Positions 42,412 to 53,054 of a DNA stretch of 64,000 nt are shown here, in pieces. Under the pieces are notes generated by a model that was not told where the DNA came from, ran no database searches, and was given only the letters and a program-made list of their open reading frames with translations. Source of the stretch: Pectinophora gossypiella. Lineage: Eukaryota > Arthropoda > Insecta > Lepidoptera > Gelechiidae. Position numbers and translations under genes: made by a program. Position 1 is the first letter of the stretch; every line of letters begins with the position of its first letter. The stretch spans positions 6,835,420 to 6,899,419 of the forward strand of contig NC_065420.1 in NCBI RefSeq assembly GCF_024362695.1, read 5' to 3'.

Positions 42412-42716
42412 GCCTCTGAGGTCCAGTGGTTGAGCGACGTACTCACGAACCAGAGGTCCCGGGTTCGATTCCCGGTGGGGACAAATCACAACTTTGTGAT
42501 CCCTAGTTTGGTTAGGACATTACAGGCTAATCAACGGCTCCGTGCTTCGGTAGGCACGTTAAGCCGTTAGTCCCAATTACTATTTACTTACTGATGTAAG
42601 TACGTAGTCGTTACATGAGTCATATCAGAGGCCTATGGCGGCTCATTAATATCCCTGACACCAGGGTTGATGGGGTTGGTAATCCACCTCACAACCCACA
42701 CGATTGAAGAAGAAGA
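42412..42716 (+). mobile_element. SINE-C, full-length copy
   Basis: Head GCCTCTGAGGTCCAGTGGTT (A box) and an intact T-arm, CCCGGG-TTCGATT-CCCGG, with B box GGTTCGATTCC. About 20 bp of the middle (around CACCTGATTGTCCGAAAGTA) are missing. The tail ACACGATTGAAGAAGAAGA is complete. Best copy in the window for the promoter boxes. Confidence 0.85.
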
Positions 42717-43145
42717 CTAGCTATTTCAAATATCGGAATGTTGAAAGAAGGATTAACGTGTGTGAAAGGTGTGAGTATTTAGTTGACGACTAACAGAAAC
42801 TAAAAGAGATAACAGAATAAATAAATAAAAATAAAATCAGTGGAAGAAGAATACAATGTTGTGCTAACACCACTTAGAGTGGGATAATGGCAGAAGAATG
42901 ATGATTTAAATATACTAAATTCATAATAATAAACCTTAATTATAGAGCTGTAGTTTTAATAACATTGGCTTAAAGCTCCATGCACAGGCTAGTTTCAAAT
43001 TAACGTAGGTAGGTGAAGTAAATACCAACTGTAAAATTGCAACTATGTGCGTTAATTTTCGTAAACCTCTGTGTTGAAACATAATGTACTTACAAAATTT
43101 CATTATGAAATTTTAAGCCATTATTGTTTTGTTTTTCCTTATTAT
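42717..43145. other. Non-coding stretch
   Basis: Nothing supported. Confidence 0.35.
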
Positions 43146-43497
43146 ATATCATCATCTACCTTGCATTATCCCGTTTTTCACAGGGTACGCTTACCTAACC
43201 TGAAGGTTTGACAGGTCCGGTTTTTTACAGAAGCGGCTGCCTGTCTGACCTTCCAACCCGCGAAGGGAAAACCAGCCCAATACAGGTTAGGTCGCATACC
43301 TCCGAAAATGTATTTCTCGGGTTTCCTCACGATCTTTTCCTTCACCGCTGAGCACGTTGTAATCATTAATGATCCAAATATGAATTCGAAAACAAATTCG
43401 ACAATCATTGGTTTAGGCCTGTGCTGGATTCGAACCTGCGACCTCAAAATGAGAGGCAAACGTTCTACCAACTGGGCTCCCACGGCTCCATGGCTTA
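43146..43497 (-). mobile_element. SINE-A, full-length copy
   Basis: Minus-strand copy from GCCGTGGGAGCCCAGTTGGT (A box) and GGTTCGAATCC (B box) to an ATGATG end. Perfect 12-bp target duplications, TTTCCTTATTAT, at 43134-43145 and 43498-43509. Confidence 0.9.
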
Positions 43498-43509
43498 TTT
43501 CCTTATTAT

Positions 43510-44514
43510 GTACACGATAAAAAATTCATTATAATTATAGTTGTCGAAATTACGCACTTTATTTTTATATGAGCAAGTATGAACAAATGTCAAATATAAA
43601 TAAATGCTTCAATCTGACCTTTTTAAACAGCCCGGTTGAAAATAAGTATAAATATCTAAGCTGCTTATAATCACGGTATGACATCCTGGTATCGATCTAA
43701 GAAATAAGTTCGGGTTCAAAAATGATTTGTATTCATGAGGACAAGGTAGTAAACATCTGAGACTGGCTTGTATTTCTAGATTAGCATTTTATTTAGCTTT
43801 GACCCACGCATCTAGCGTATTGGACAAAGTTTATTAACGTCAACAGAAGTACGAAGTGCCCTGATAAGTTCCTTGTTTATTTGTAAAGTTTCCACTGCTT
43901 CATAGTCCTTTCCCATCCCAGTTCTCGCAGAAGCTATTTTTCCTTTCCTTGTTTGCAGTTTAGGTACTTATCTACGGGCTAGGTCGTCTATAGCTTGACT
44001 TAAGACGAATGCGCCTTGAGAATAGCAGTATAAGGTCTTTAATGTCAGACTAGGTCCATAAATAGAATTTACGACCTTATAGCCGTCTAGTTTACGACGC
44101 TGGAAACGTTGCAGGTTCCGCGCTTAACGGTGATTCATTATAAAGTTTAACACGATGTTTGAAATATTTATTTTCTGTTCACCACTTTGTTTTCTTGACG
44201 ACAGTCCATGAGGATGTGTCTTAATTTAAGACGATGCATACAATGGAGGGACTGTAACCTGGAACCTGACAGAGGACAACAGTAACTGTCAGTACTATTC
44301 AGAGGCATCCTAGTACGAGGGGAGAGGAGTCCTAGTATGGATTTGAAATAGACTACTCTGGGCGCCATCCTACTCGCGTCAGACAGAGTACTGCGGGGCC
44401 GAAACCCAGAAGGCAAGAGGGAAACCACTGCTCTATTTTTCCCTATAAAAGTAGCACGGAGAATGCAACACCAAGAAGATGTGGCGTGGCTCTAAAATAA
44501 GTGATGATTCAATG
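43510..44514. other. Non-coding stretch, probable old repeat at 44160-44470
   Basis: 44160-44470 is GC-richer (CTGGGCGCCATCCTACTCGC, GTACTGCGGGGCC) and carries an 86-codon minus frame. It looks like a decayed mobile-element end, but no second copy exists in the window and I cannot name it. Confidence 0.3.
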
Positions 44515-44625
44515 GAAAGCCACCAACCCTCTCTGGAGCAGCGTGGGTGATGGAGACGCTCCATAAACATACTTCCCTCTCTTTGACTGATTGAGCGTAT
44601 ATAGGCTAGTTATGTTTAGTTAAAG
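44515..44625 (+). mobile_element. SINE-B tail, degenerate
   Basis: AAAGCCACCAACCC, GGAGCAGCGTGGGTGATGGA, TCTTTGACTGATTGAGCGTA and TATAGGCTAGTTATG follow the order of the SINE-B 3' part with many changes and the middle GC block lost. Confidence 0.6.
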
Positions 44626-45731
44626 CAATGGAAACAACAGAGAAATATTATCCCGCGCCCGTAATCCCTAACGCTGCTCTTCAGAATGTTTTCTTCTGAA
44701 TTCTGCTAATCAGAAGTCCACTTGCAGCCACTATTGATACGAACTCCTAAGATGTTACAAAACAGCGCGGGATTATAGACCAAGTTTGTTTTCTTGGGAA
44801 ATCTGTCAAGTGGTTGTTTTACTTGTAACCTAACCTTGGTACTTATATCTTTATATCGATGAGATAAACTTCATCCGTTCATCATATCTATACAGAGATT
44901 TAGTTAAGAGTTTAATTTCACTAAATTAAAATGGCATTCCAGGAATTAATGGTGTTGGCAACATCCAACAAAATTATTATTTTTTACTTTTTAATTCATA
45001 AAATGGCAATACTTTCCTCTTCTTCTACGATCAAGTGTGTAATAACGAAAATTGTGTGTGCTTAATTATCTAATAAAACTACGTGGTCAACTCTAAAGTC
45101 GCTGTATTCTTTAACATCTTCTACACCAGGCAGAGCACCACAACATCTGTGTGCGACAAATGGCCATCTAGAAACGCAACAATCCGTGGGAGCTATCTCC
45201 GATATCTACTTTGCCTTTGCAGTAATAATATTGATGTTAGCGTCTAGATATTATATTCAACATTAACCTAAAGAACAATATTGTAAACATTCAACTTAAG
45301 AAGGTATTATTTGTTAGATAGTTGTAAACGGCTGAAATTTAAACTACGACGAACACGAGCAACCTTTTCACGAAGTGAACTTTGCTTAAAAATTAACATA
45401 TTTATAATAACTTATAAATCAACTATTATTAACGGATACGATACGATTACGATTACGGATACGATTGACGCGAAATAATATTTCACATGTTCATAATGTT
45501 CATAATATAAACTTTTATTTTATTTTATTTTTCTTGTTTTGCTTAAATTTCTATGGCATTAAAATGTTTCATTATAAATAATCATAAACACTGGAAGAGC
45601 GGAGTTTTTCCTGACACAGGCAATTTGTTGCTTAAAAGAAAACTCCAATAACCTAATGTACGACTGAATTTAAATTTATAAATATACATTTTGTTTGTTT
45701 TCAAAATGTACGTAATATAACCTGTACGTGG
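44626..45731. other. Non-coding stretch
   Basis: Nothing supported. Confidence 0.35.
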
Positions 45732-45812
45732 GTGTACCTTCAGCGCTCCCCATTTGTCCGGCCAAGTAGTTAATGCCATCTGCGGAAAATCTACAATAAG
45801 TCACAAAAAATA
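45732..45812 (+). mobile_element. LINE-J micro-insertion, 81 bp, with target duplication
   Basis: Last 70 bp of the Jockey 3' UTR (CTTCAGCGCTCCCCATTTGT to AATAAGTCAC) plus a short A tail. Perfect 10-bp duplications, CTGTACGTGG, at 45722-45731 and 45813-45822. Confidence 0.85.
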
Positions 45813-45822
45813 CTGTACGTGG

Positions 45823-46435
45823 CAGCAAACCAATCAATTATCGAATAGTGATTTCTGAATTTGCAGTTTTCAACGGAAATATAATGAATTACTATTACGG
45901 AACAGGACGTTTAAAAAGGTCACATTTGTTGATATTGCGCACTTGCGGCTTATTTAAACTCCGATACAAAGTTTTAAAAATCGTAGGCCATTCAGTTAGA
46001 TTTTCATCTGCTTTGTAATTATTAATTAAAAAAGATACCAAAACGAGAAACATATATTCAGATTTGGGATAAATTAATACACATTCTGGGATCCAGTACA
46101 GTATTTGCATAGCGAACAGTACTCATTTATCTATTACTAACTTTTGTAGGTTTCCCCAGGTGACTGGCATTTACTACATGCTCGGATTAGTCGAACTCAT
46201 TAATGTCCTAATACGTACACTTTCCTTATTATAAGGTCATCAGTCTAATTAAGCTCACCGGTAGGTACCTACGATTACATTGGTTGTTTACCACAACCTT
46301 CGTTTTCTATTTTTAGATGTACTTAAGTAATTATTTACATTGTCAATTAGTGTTTATTTATTTATTTATTTATTTACTATGGTACATTGATTAAATTTAT
46401 TTCGACTGCGTTGATTTTGAAATTCATTATCTTCA
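45823..46435. other. Non-coding stretch with TTTA run
   Basis: 46351-46376 is a TTTA tetranucleotide run. No gene. Confidence 0.4.
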
Positions 46436-46560
46436 GGAAGGCAATCAATCAATAATACTTTATTGCACAACAACATATACAAAGGACATAAAGATACGAA
46501 TAAAACATAAGCACAATAGGCGGCCTTATTGCTAAACAGCAATTTCTGACAGGCAACCTT
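46436..46560 (-). mobile_element. LINE-epsilon 3' end
   Basis: Complement of the end at 22055-22138: CAATCAATCAATAATACTTT, ATTGCACAACAACATATACA, CATAAGCACAATAGGCGGCC. Confidence 0.65.
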
Positions 46561-47477
46561 AGGGTGAAAGAAGATGCGAAGATGTGATGGGTGCGGAAAT
46601 GTTTAGAATGGTTAGCTGGCTTTAAAGTGAAGTATTTAAAGTGAAGTCTCTTGTTACCTTTATGGAAGTCTGGTTGTTTTAGGTTACCTAGTCTGCAGGC
46701 CTAGTACGCTATCGGCGCGAGTAAATATCAAAGAGCGAGTTGTCAAATTTGACAGACTTGTTAAAGTTCCTCGTTTACCGACATGCTTGCGACTTGAATA
46801 TGATAAGTGTGTCACAGATATATTATAAAAATAGGTTTGATTTTTCTTTTTCTTGGCTCTTCTATTAGCAATATACAATAATAAGATATTTCCTTTGGAG
46901 TGAAAATATTTTGAAAAAATCGTGGATGTCTCGGTAGTCGCGTGTACCAAGGACCGTATTTTAATCAAGTCGCGTCGCGCTTTCATAGCGTGCTAGGCCT
47001 GCTGAAATGGTCTGCAACAGTCTCGGAAACGCATTTTTTCCTCAAGACCACGGAATATTCTTTCTTCCTTTCCTAAGGATCTCATGACAATTTAATGGGG
47101 TATTGAAAACGTGGGGTTAACAGATTTATATTTTTGATAGCTATGGATAGGTTTCAGTGAATACATTTTAATGGAATTCGACAACAAAATGATTAAGACG
47201 CATAATCTGGAAAGTTCTCGCAAATGTTTGGAATATCAATAAAGATACTTACACAAGATTCTAAAGTTGGAGTAACGCCGAAAGGGTTTCCTGTCCTGAT
47301 TAACATTCAAATGCTGTTCAACAAAGAAACAGTATAATTATTACAATAATTAATAATTCAAATAATAATTAAAATCCATTAAAAATTAATTTAAACTTTA
47401 TACACTAGATAATACATTTATACTCTTTTGCAACCACATAATTAATTCAAAATGTGGTTGGTGCGGAAAATCCGACT
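46561..47477. other. Non-coding stretch
   Basis: No gene supported. The 100-codon minus frame at 46684-46986 has no recognisable domain. Confidence 0.35.
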
Positions 47478-47489
47478 ATATTCTGGAGC

Positions 47490-47910
47490 TTTTTTTTTGA
47501 AGGCTCTCACCCGGTACAACGTTTAAGACAACAGGCCTGAGGGTGCCCAGTTGGGCGCGAACCTCGGCTCAGGGCGTCGTCTGAGAGGAAAAAATATTTG
47601 AAAGAATTAATCGACCCTAGTGGGTCGATAGCGATAAGCGCTGAATGAGGGAAATCGTCGACCACGCCGGCGGGGTCGGTATCGGGGTCCTGAAGTGTTT
47701 GGTGTCGCGAGCTGATTGGCTGCCTCTATGGCTAGAGTAATCGGGTCGTCGGGATCGTATATTACGTCCTTCGGACGCCGATACTTTTCAGTACCGTCCC
47801 TAAGCGGGATGTATTCGGAAGCCGCAACTACCAGGGGATTTGGGTGGTGCGGAGCAGAATCGAAAAAACGTTTGGAAGCTAATTTGAGCCATTGGGCAAT
47901 GGTTGGCAGA
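47490..47910 (-). mobile_element. LINE-J (Jockey-clade) copy with perfect 12-bp target duplication and short 3' end
   Basis: 421-bp minus-strand copy flanked by ATATTCTGGAGC at 47478-47489 and 47911-47922, both perfect. The 5' side is truncated within ORF2. At the 3' side the A tail is attached directly after GGGTGAGAGCCTTC, about 70 bp before the CACGTC-poly(A) end used by the other copies, suggesting upstream polyadenylation or internal priming. Confidence 0.9.
47607..47909 (-). CDS. Jockey-clade ORF2 C-terminus (partial)
   Basis: 100 intact codons and a stop. Key features are LPTIAQWLKLASKRFF, then HPNPLVVAASEY and YRRPKDVIYDPDDPITLAIE, the HPNPL ... RRP ... DPxD pattern that I know from the extreme C-terminus of Jockey-clade polymerases, then an arginine-rich end (YRPRRRGRRF). 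The RT and endonuclease parts are absent. The ATG at 47928-47930 belongs to flanking DNA plus the target duplication, not to the element. An intact frame supports a young insertion. Other copies have this frame broken. Confidence 0.75.
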   Translation of the reverse strand: MPTIAQWLKLASKRFFDSAPHHPNPLVVAASEYIPLRDGTEKYRRPKDVIYDPDDPITLAIEAANQLATPNTSGPRYRPRRRGRRFPSFSAYRYRPTRVD

Positions 47911-47930
47911 ATATTCTGGAGCGTGCTCAT

Positions 47931-48164
47931 GCGGCTTTAATACATTTAAAAATTCTGTGCAGATCATAGAGACAAAAGTACGAAAAAGTATGATCCGCTT
48001 CCACTACCTGCGAATGATAGATATATTTTGTACTGTATTTTATGTCGGTTAAAAATAATTTTAATTATTTATGTAGTTATTTTTTTAACTAAAGCAAAGT
48101 CTTGATCGCCAGTGTAGTGCACATACTTACTTAAGTACTTAAAACTTACACTCATTCGTACGTT
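47931..48164. other. Non-coding stretch
   Basis: Nothing supported. Confidence 0.3.
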
Positions 48165-48275
48165 CGTCAGCATAACATGAGTACAATGTTACACTTATTT
48201 GAGAAATCGCAAGTCTTACTGAATGCCAAATTCATAAATGTGACAGGGTTCTAAAATGTGAACATAATAGTGTTC
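48165..48275 (+). mobile_element. MITE-G, degenerate copy
   Basis: AATGTTACACTTATTTGAGA, GCAAGTCTTACTGAATGCCA and GTGACAGGGTTCTAAAATGT follow MITE-G with many changes. Confidence 0.45.
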
Positions 48276-48885
48276 GGGAGTGTACCCTGCAGACCCGTAT
48301 CCTGTAGAGACATATTTACGGGCCATCATTACTCTGGCTCCTCTCGAATTTGTCTTCGTGACTCTCGAAAGCGAAACAAACATAGTACGGACTATTGATA
48401 CGACCAGTGTAATCTACACGGTGTCTACGGATCTTGGCGCGTATTTATTGAATGTTTACATTCGAACTTAACCGAATTTTTATTTCTAGACGCCCACTTG
48501 TATAGAATTGTATGTTTAATTTAGTTTTCTGCCAGTCATCACACAAATTGCTGACGTGAACGATATACTGTTGATGTATGGCTACCGTGATTGTTTTTTT
48601 GTGATCAATCCTCACTGTTTATTATCTATCGACTATGATCCGTGCTATTTTCGCTTGCAGATTACATTTCGATTCCGGTATACAAAAACAAAGTCCCTTT
48701 ATTCGTACCGAATTGCGAGGTTGAGAAGTAATTTGGTTTTGTAACTATATTTTTCGTCGCTATAGAGAGTTGTTGATTCGTGGAGTGTATATTTTAGTAT
48801 TATGGTTGGATGAATGACTAATTCAATTTAAGATTACTTATTGGCCTATTTTAGATAGAAAATCGAAGATTAATATCAGTAGTAT
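48276..48885. other. Non-coding stretch
   Basis: Nothing supported. 48260-48480 is open in one frame (63 codons) without a recognisable domain. Confidence 0.3.
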
Positions 48886-49154
48886 TGCCATCAGACGGAC
48901 TTCACCGCACAAACGCACGCAGTGGGACTAGCAACCCCGCAGTTTATACATTCTACTCATAGATCATAGAAAAAAGTCTGAAGTATGTAATTATACTGCA
49001 TGATGTACGTTCAGCTTCGCGCAGTCGTGTAGTGGCCTTCATGCAGTCGTGACTTCAACTTCACGCAGTCGGCTACAGTCGTGTAGTTACCGACGGCGCG
49101 CGCGGCTGCTGAACTGACTGCGTCCGGTTGTGCGATGCAGTCCGTCTGATGGCA
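48886..49154. mobile_element. 269-bp TIR MITE with internal GCAGTCG repeats
   Basis: Ends TGCCATCAGACGGACTTCAC and, complemented, TGCCATCAGACGGACTGCAT: about 38-bp inverted repeats that include CGCACAAxCGxACGCAGT. The right half contains several spaced CGCAGTCGTG-type motifs between 49010 and 49090. No target duplication is clear, and there is no coding. Confidence 0.75.
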
Positions 49155-49993
49155 GCCTTACAATCGTCAATCCTAGTAAATCTCATCTGAGTTAATTACT
49201 ATCTTTCGTGTCGACAAAAGTTTGTCGAACAGGGGCCGCCCATGAGCATTGCCCCTGTGGGTAGGAACACGCTTACTTTTTACCGGCTATGCGATACAAG
49301 GAAATGGTTTTCCGCTATAGTTTTGGTCTCATTTATAACGTTCGGTTCAGTTTTAAACACGTCTACTGTGGAATTCACTTCACCGATTTTATTTTTTTCC
49401 AATCTGTATTAAAAGCAGGAAACGAAGCATTTTGTGTGGATTGATTGAATAAAATGGCGAGAATTCTACTGACGTCGCCCGTAAAATGAATTATGCGGGT
49501 GCAATCAATTTGTGACGTTCTATCGCAACATACAAATACAGACAGTATTTCGTCTGTATATTGTGTGAGTAGTGAATACTACTCTGTCGGAAAAAAATAC
49601 ATATGCTTTCAGCATTAAAACTCGATCCTTGAAGCCGGGATAACCGTGCTACGGTACTAATTAATATTCGTTATCATAAAGTTTCATATTACCCGCATCA
49701 TCGTTCATGATAAGGAATGACTTTCCTGCACGTTTTTGTAGGTATATAAATTGGAAGAAAAATACTTTTTGTATTGTTTTTATCGATGAGGAAAATAGAA
49801 TTTTTCTTTTTTTATGCTTTTTTCTTTTATTATAAGTTTACAAAGTAAGTACTTACTTAAAATAGCGTAGCATAAAATGGTTATTTGCGTCACAACGACA
49901 AAGGGGTTTAGAAATCCATTTACATGACAGGTGGATAAAAGGTTTTCCGATGTACAGTTCTGAGCTCATTTTGAGGAGGGTCTTTGATAATTA
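49155..49993. other. Non-coding stretch
   Basis: Nothing supported. Confidence 0.35.
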
Positions 49994-50170
49994 CATACGT
50001 ATACACACATACTCACTCCTATTTCTCAGCACACGGAGACTATGGAGTTCCATTTGCTTCGATCCTGACACACTTCTCTTGTTTCCGCCACATTTATCAA
50101 TCACGCCGTGTCGCATAATACGCGCCTTCATACACGTTTCCAATTTGGTCAATATACGCTCTTCGTCTTT
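49994..50170 (-). mobile_element. LINE-alpha (RTE-like) 3' end
   Basis: Minus-strand remnant: MKARIMRHGVIDKCGGNKRS then VSGSKQMELHSLRVLR parallels the CMKRCMDVEEAR-type C-terminus, with frames partly kept; it ends GTGAGTATGTGTGTATACGT. Confidence 0.6.
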
Positions 50171-50289
50171 GATATTCATTGTGATAATTAGAAGACTTTT
50201 TAAAAATAGAAATACGTACTCTGATTGACACCTAAGCTAACGACATATCATGTGATTAGTCCTGCGTGTCCTACAACGTAAAATACATG

Positions 50290-50590
50290 TATAAGCTTAC
50301 TTATATCTATCTACGCAGCCTGTATCCATCTACTGCTGGGAATAGGCCTCCTCTCTTTCACGCCATTCTTTGCGGTACAAGTCTCATCCATTTCTTTCCG
50401 GCGTACCTCACAATGTCATCCGACCATCGGGCTGGTTGGTGGTCTGTCTCGATGTTGCATACTATTCCTTGATCATCATTCATTAACAACCTTAGTCCAT
50501 CTGTTGTCTTCCCGCCTTGCCAAGTGTCGTGCCCCTCTCCACTTAAGCCTAGCGATTCGTATACCCACATCTTCAGCTTTAGTGCGGTAC
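50290..50590 (-). mobile_element. LINE-beta (RTE-like) 3' end
   Basis: Complement carries GGGGCACGACACTTGGCAAG, a WMRLVPQRM-like block, then AGAGGAGGCCTATTCCCAGC and GATACAGGCTGCGTAGATAG. The same end occurs at 22728-22935. Stops and frameshifts throughout. Confidence 0.65.
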
Positions 50591-50659
50591 CGAATTTCGA
50601 CGTTTGGTATACGAATTTAAATTATGAATGATTAAACTGATACATTGTATCGACCTGTC

Positions 50660-50770
50660 ATCATTATTCCAGGGTTAACCGAATCTGCCTTTTTTAGACA
50701 GTCCTTTTTTTACAGAAGCGAGCGACTCCTATCTGACCTTTCAACCTTATTTCCCCTTCCAACCGTCTAA
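50660..50770 (-). mobile_element. SINE-A remnant, degenerate
   Basis: TTTTTTACAGAAGCGAGCGA and CTGACCTTTCAACC recall the SINE-A 3' half in reverse, heavily changed. Confidence 0.4.
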
Positions 50771-50919
50771 CCCCATTATGATCGTTTAATATTTATTATT
50801 TACTGGCATACTGGCTGATCCGTCAGACATAGTCCGACGGGAATGTCAGTTTTTTCCCGATATTTTTCATTTTATTCGGATATACTTACGTCAATGTAAA
50901 TTCTACAAAGTACGGTCAC

Positions 50920-51060
50920 GAGCATTAATATGTATACACTTTGGTACCTTGTCACATTAACTTTTTTGACAAATTGAACTGTAAGTCTCACTAAATGTCA
51001 AATATGTTGAGCGACAGAGTCCTAAAGTGGGTACATTATATTGCTCATGACTGTACGTAG
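50920..51060. mobile_element. MITE-G, best copy
   Basis: Imperfect terminal inverted repeats of about 35 bp: GTACGGTCACGAGCATTAAT at the left and, complemented, CGTACAGTCATGAGCAATAT at the right. The core has TCACATTAACTTTTTTGACA and GAGCGACAGAGTCC. Five copies in the window. Confidence 0.75.
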
Positions 51061-51549
51061 GTACTTAATTTAATTAAACCAGATAGATGATTTCGCGAAG
51101 AGAATAGAGAGTACGAAGTCTTTTCTAACAAAAACATAGTCGTACCTTATCCAATTTTCCTTCAGAACGCTGTATCTTAATTTACTTGAGAGTGAATCTT
51201 TGTCGTACTTTTAAAATACATTTATTCTTCAACGCAAACCAGGGAGGGAATATTTTGACAAAGCTTTTAACATTTCCTTTATAAAAATGATGTTCTACGA
51301 AAGATTCCGTTCTGACTGCCTGCACAAAGTTCTCTAAAGTAGGGACCTAATATTCAAAAAGATTTTTCACGCCTCTCTGTGACCTAATGTTGTTCTTATC
51401 TGTGTCAGCGATAAAGCGACGAATTTTCATTTATTTTGCTGTCAAGACTTAGGTATTGTATTACTCCGTGCAATTGAAAGGCCATTGATACCGACACACA
51501 CTTTTTTCTTCTTCAGCATTTATCAATTATCCTGACCAGAGGTTAGAGA
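51061..51549. other. Non-coding stretch
   Basis: Nothing supported. Confidence 0.35.
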
Positions 51550-51658
51550 GATGGTGATGGTGGTGGTGGTGTGTTGGTGATGGTGATGGTGGTGTGTTGG
51601 TGATGGTGATGGTGTTGGAGATGGTGGGGGTAGTGGTTGATGTTGTTGTTGGTTGTTG
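51550..51658. repeat. GGTGAT/GGT simple repeat array
   Basis: Impure tandem GATGGTGATGGTGGTGGTGG and GTGTTGGTGATGGT units, ending in a TTGTTG run. The open frame through it is an artefact of the repeat. Confidence 0.85.
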
Positions 51659-51765
51659 CCTTTCCAACCTAAGGCAACCTAAATTATATTATCTGATCGT
51701 CCTCATCACTTCTCGTTTGTCCAGCCAGTTAGTAAATGCCGCTAGATTAATGAAACACGCTATTC

Positions 51766-52051
51766 TAGGCTATCCAACAGCTTAACTTGCCCTCCGAAAC
51801 ACGGAATCATCTTATTTTTCAGACAATCAGGTGATTCAAGCCTGTAAACTCCTTACCAAACAAAGGACAGTTTCACAAAGTGATTTCGACAATGTCTCCA
51901 TCGGGAATCGAACGGGCTATTAGCCGTTGAAACACCTTCACCAACCCGCAGTGGAGCAGCGTGGTGGAGTATGCTCCATCCCTCTCCGGTTGATTGATGG
52001 GAGGCCTGTGCCCAGCAGTGGGACTTATATAAGCTGTTTATGTAGGCTATC
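51766..52051 (+). mobile_element. SINE-B with inverted 5' part (twin-priming-like)
   Basis: 51775-51914 is SINE-B body/head in minus orientation (CCTCCGAAACACGGAATCAT to GGGAATCGAAC). From about 51915 the SINE-B 3' half runs in plus orientation (GCTATTAGCCGTTGAAACAC to CAGCAGTGGGACTTATATAA). The join loses only a few bases of the body, and the A-box end is missing. Perfect 9-bp duplications, TAGGCTATC, at 51766-51774 and 52043-52051 enclose both halves, so it is one insertion. Confidence 0.85.
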
Positions 52052-52306
52052 TATTCTCTACGGTGATCCTCTTAAGGTTATTCGCCTATATGACTGGGTT
52101 TATCCCATTACCCGCTTCTCGCTAGAAGTAATACGCGTCTAACCATGTACGAAAATCACGTGTGAATTACGTGACAGAATTGCACGGCTATTTAGTGAGA
52201 TGCGACGAAAATCGTGAATTTCACGTCGTCAGATGTTTTTGATGTCGAAGGATTGAGTATAGTAATTTATTCTGTGTGACGAAAATGTAAAGGTATATGT
52301 TGTAGT

Positions 52307-52368
52307 TTTTTTTGACGTGACTTATTGTAGATTTGCCGCAGATGGCATTAACTACTTGGCCGGACAAA
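52307..52368 (-). mobile_element. LINE-J micro-insertion, 62 bp, with perfect target duplication
   Basis: Only the terminal Jockey 3' UTR and poly(A) on the minus strand. Perfect 12-bp duplications, ATATGTTGTAGT, at 52295-52306 and 52369-52380. Confidence 0.88.
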
Positions 52369-52530
52369 ATATGTTGTAGTAAATAAGCAATAGTACGAGG
52401 TGTTGGAGAGTTAGCGGAGCTATGCCAGAGAGCCGTCGCCGCTTTCTTTCCGAATTGTTTTCCGATTTTAATCCTACAAATGACATCATTTTGTAGGTAA
52501 TAAACCTTTTACCCTTTCCTTCCTTTTTTT

Positions 52531-52873
52531 AGCCGAGCCGTGGTAGCCCAGTTGGTAGAACGCTTGCCTCTCACTTTGAGGTCGCAGGTTCGAATCCAGC
52601 ACAGGCCTAAACCAAAGATTGTCGAAATTGTTTTCGAATTCATGTTTGGATCATAAATTATTATCACGTGCTCAGCGGTGAAGGAAAACATCGTGAGGAA
52701 ACCCACATAGAAATGCATTTTCGGAGGTATGTGTCCCTAACCTGTTTTCGGCTGGTTTCCGCTTCGCGGGTTAGAAGGTCAGGCAGGAAGTAGCTTCTGT
52801 AAAAAACCGGACCTGTCAAATCTTCAGGTTAGGTAAGCGGTCCCTGTGAAAATCGGGATATTGCTAGGGGGAT
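52531..52873 (+). mobile_element. SINE-A, near full-length
   Basis: Best-preserved head: CGTGGTAGCCCAGTTGGTAG (A box) and CGCAGGTTCGAATCC (B box). Full body with a 7-base gap in the CATTCCCGAGAAATG block; the tail ends GGGATATTGCTAGGGGGATG without GAT expansion. Confidence 0.85.
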
Positions 52874-53054
52874 GCTTTCATACCTTGATACAGTTGTAAA
52901 TAAAATTAATGTCGCGTGGAATACCATCAATAGGTATCATTTAGAAAAACACAGGCGACAAAGGCTGCGTTTTCATTTAAAATCTGCGGGGATCCGTAAC
53001 GTGGGATTTGGTTGTTTAGAACCAGTCCGCTCCTGTGAAACCATTATTTTGTTT

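Noticed and set aside
44290..44345. CCTAGTACGAG motif reminiscent of the large-subunit rRNA peptidyl-transferase-proximal region
   Set aside because: Flanking sequence does not follow 28S or mitochondrial 16S rRNA, and the block CTGGGCGCCATCCTACTCGC looks like a dispersed repeat; the short match is likely chance.
47716..47940. 74-codon plus-strand frame
   Set aside because: Shadow of the minus-strand Jockey ORF2 end and flanking DNA.
51594..51785. Valine/methionine-rich frame
   Set aside because: Produced by the GGTGAT simple repeat.
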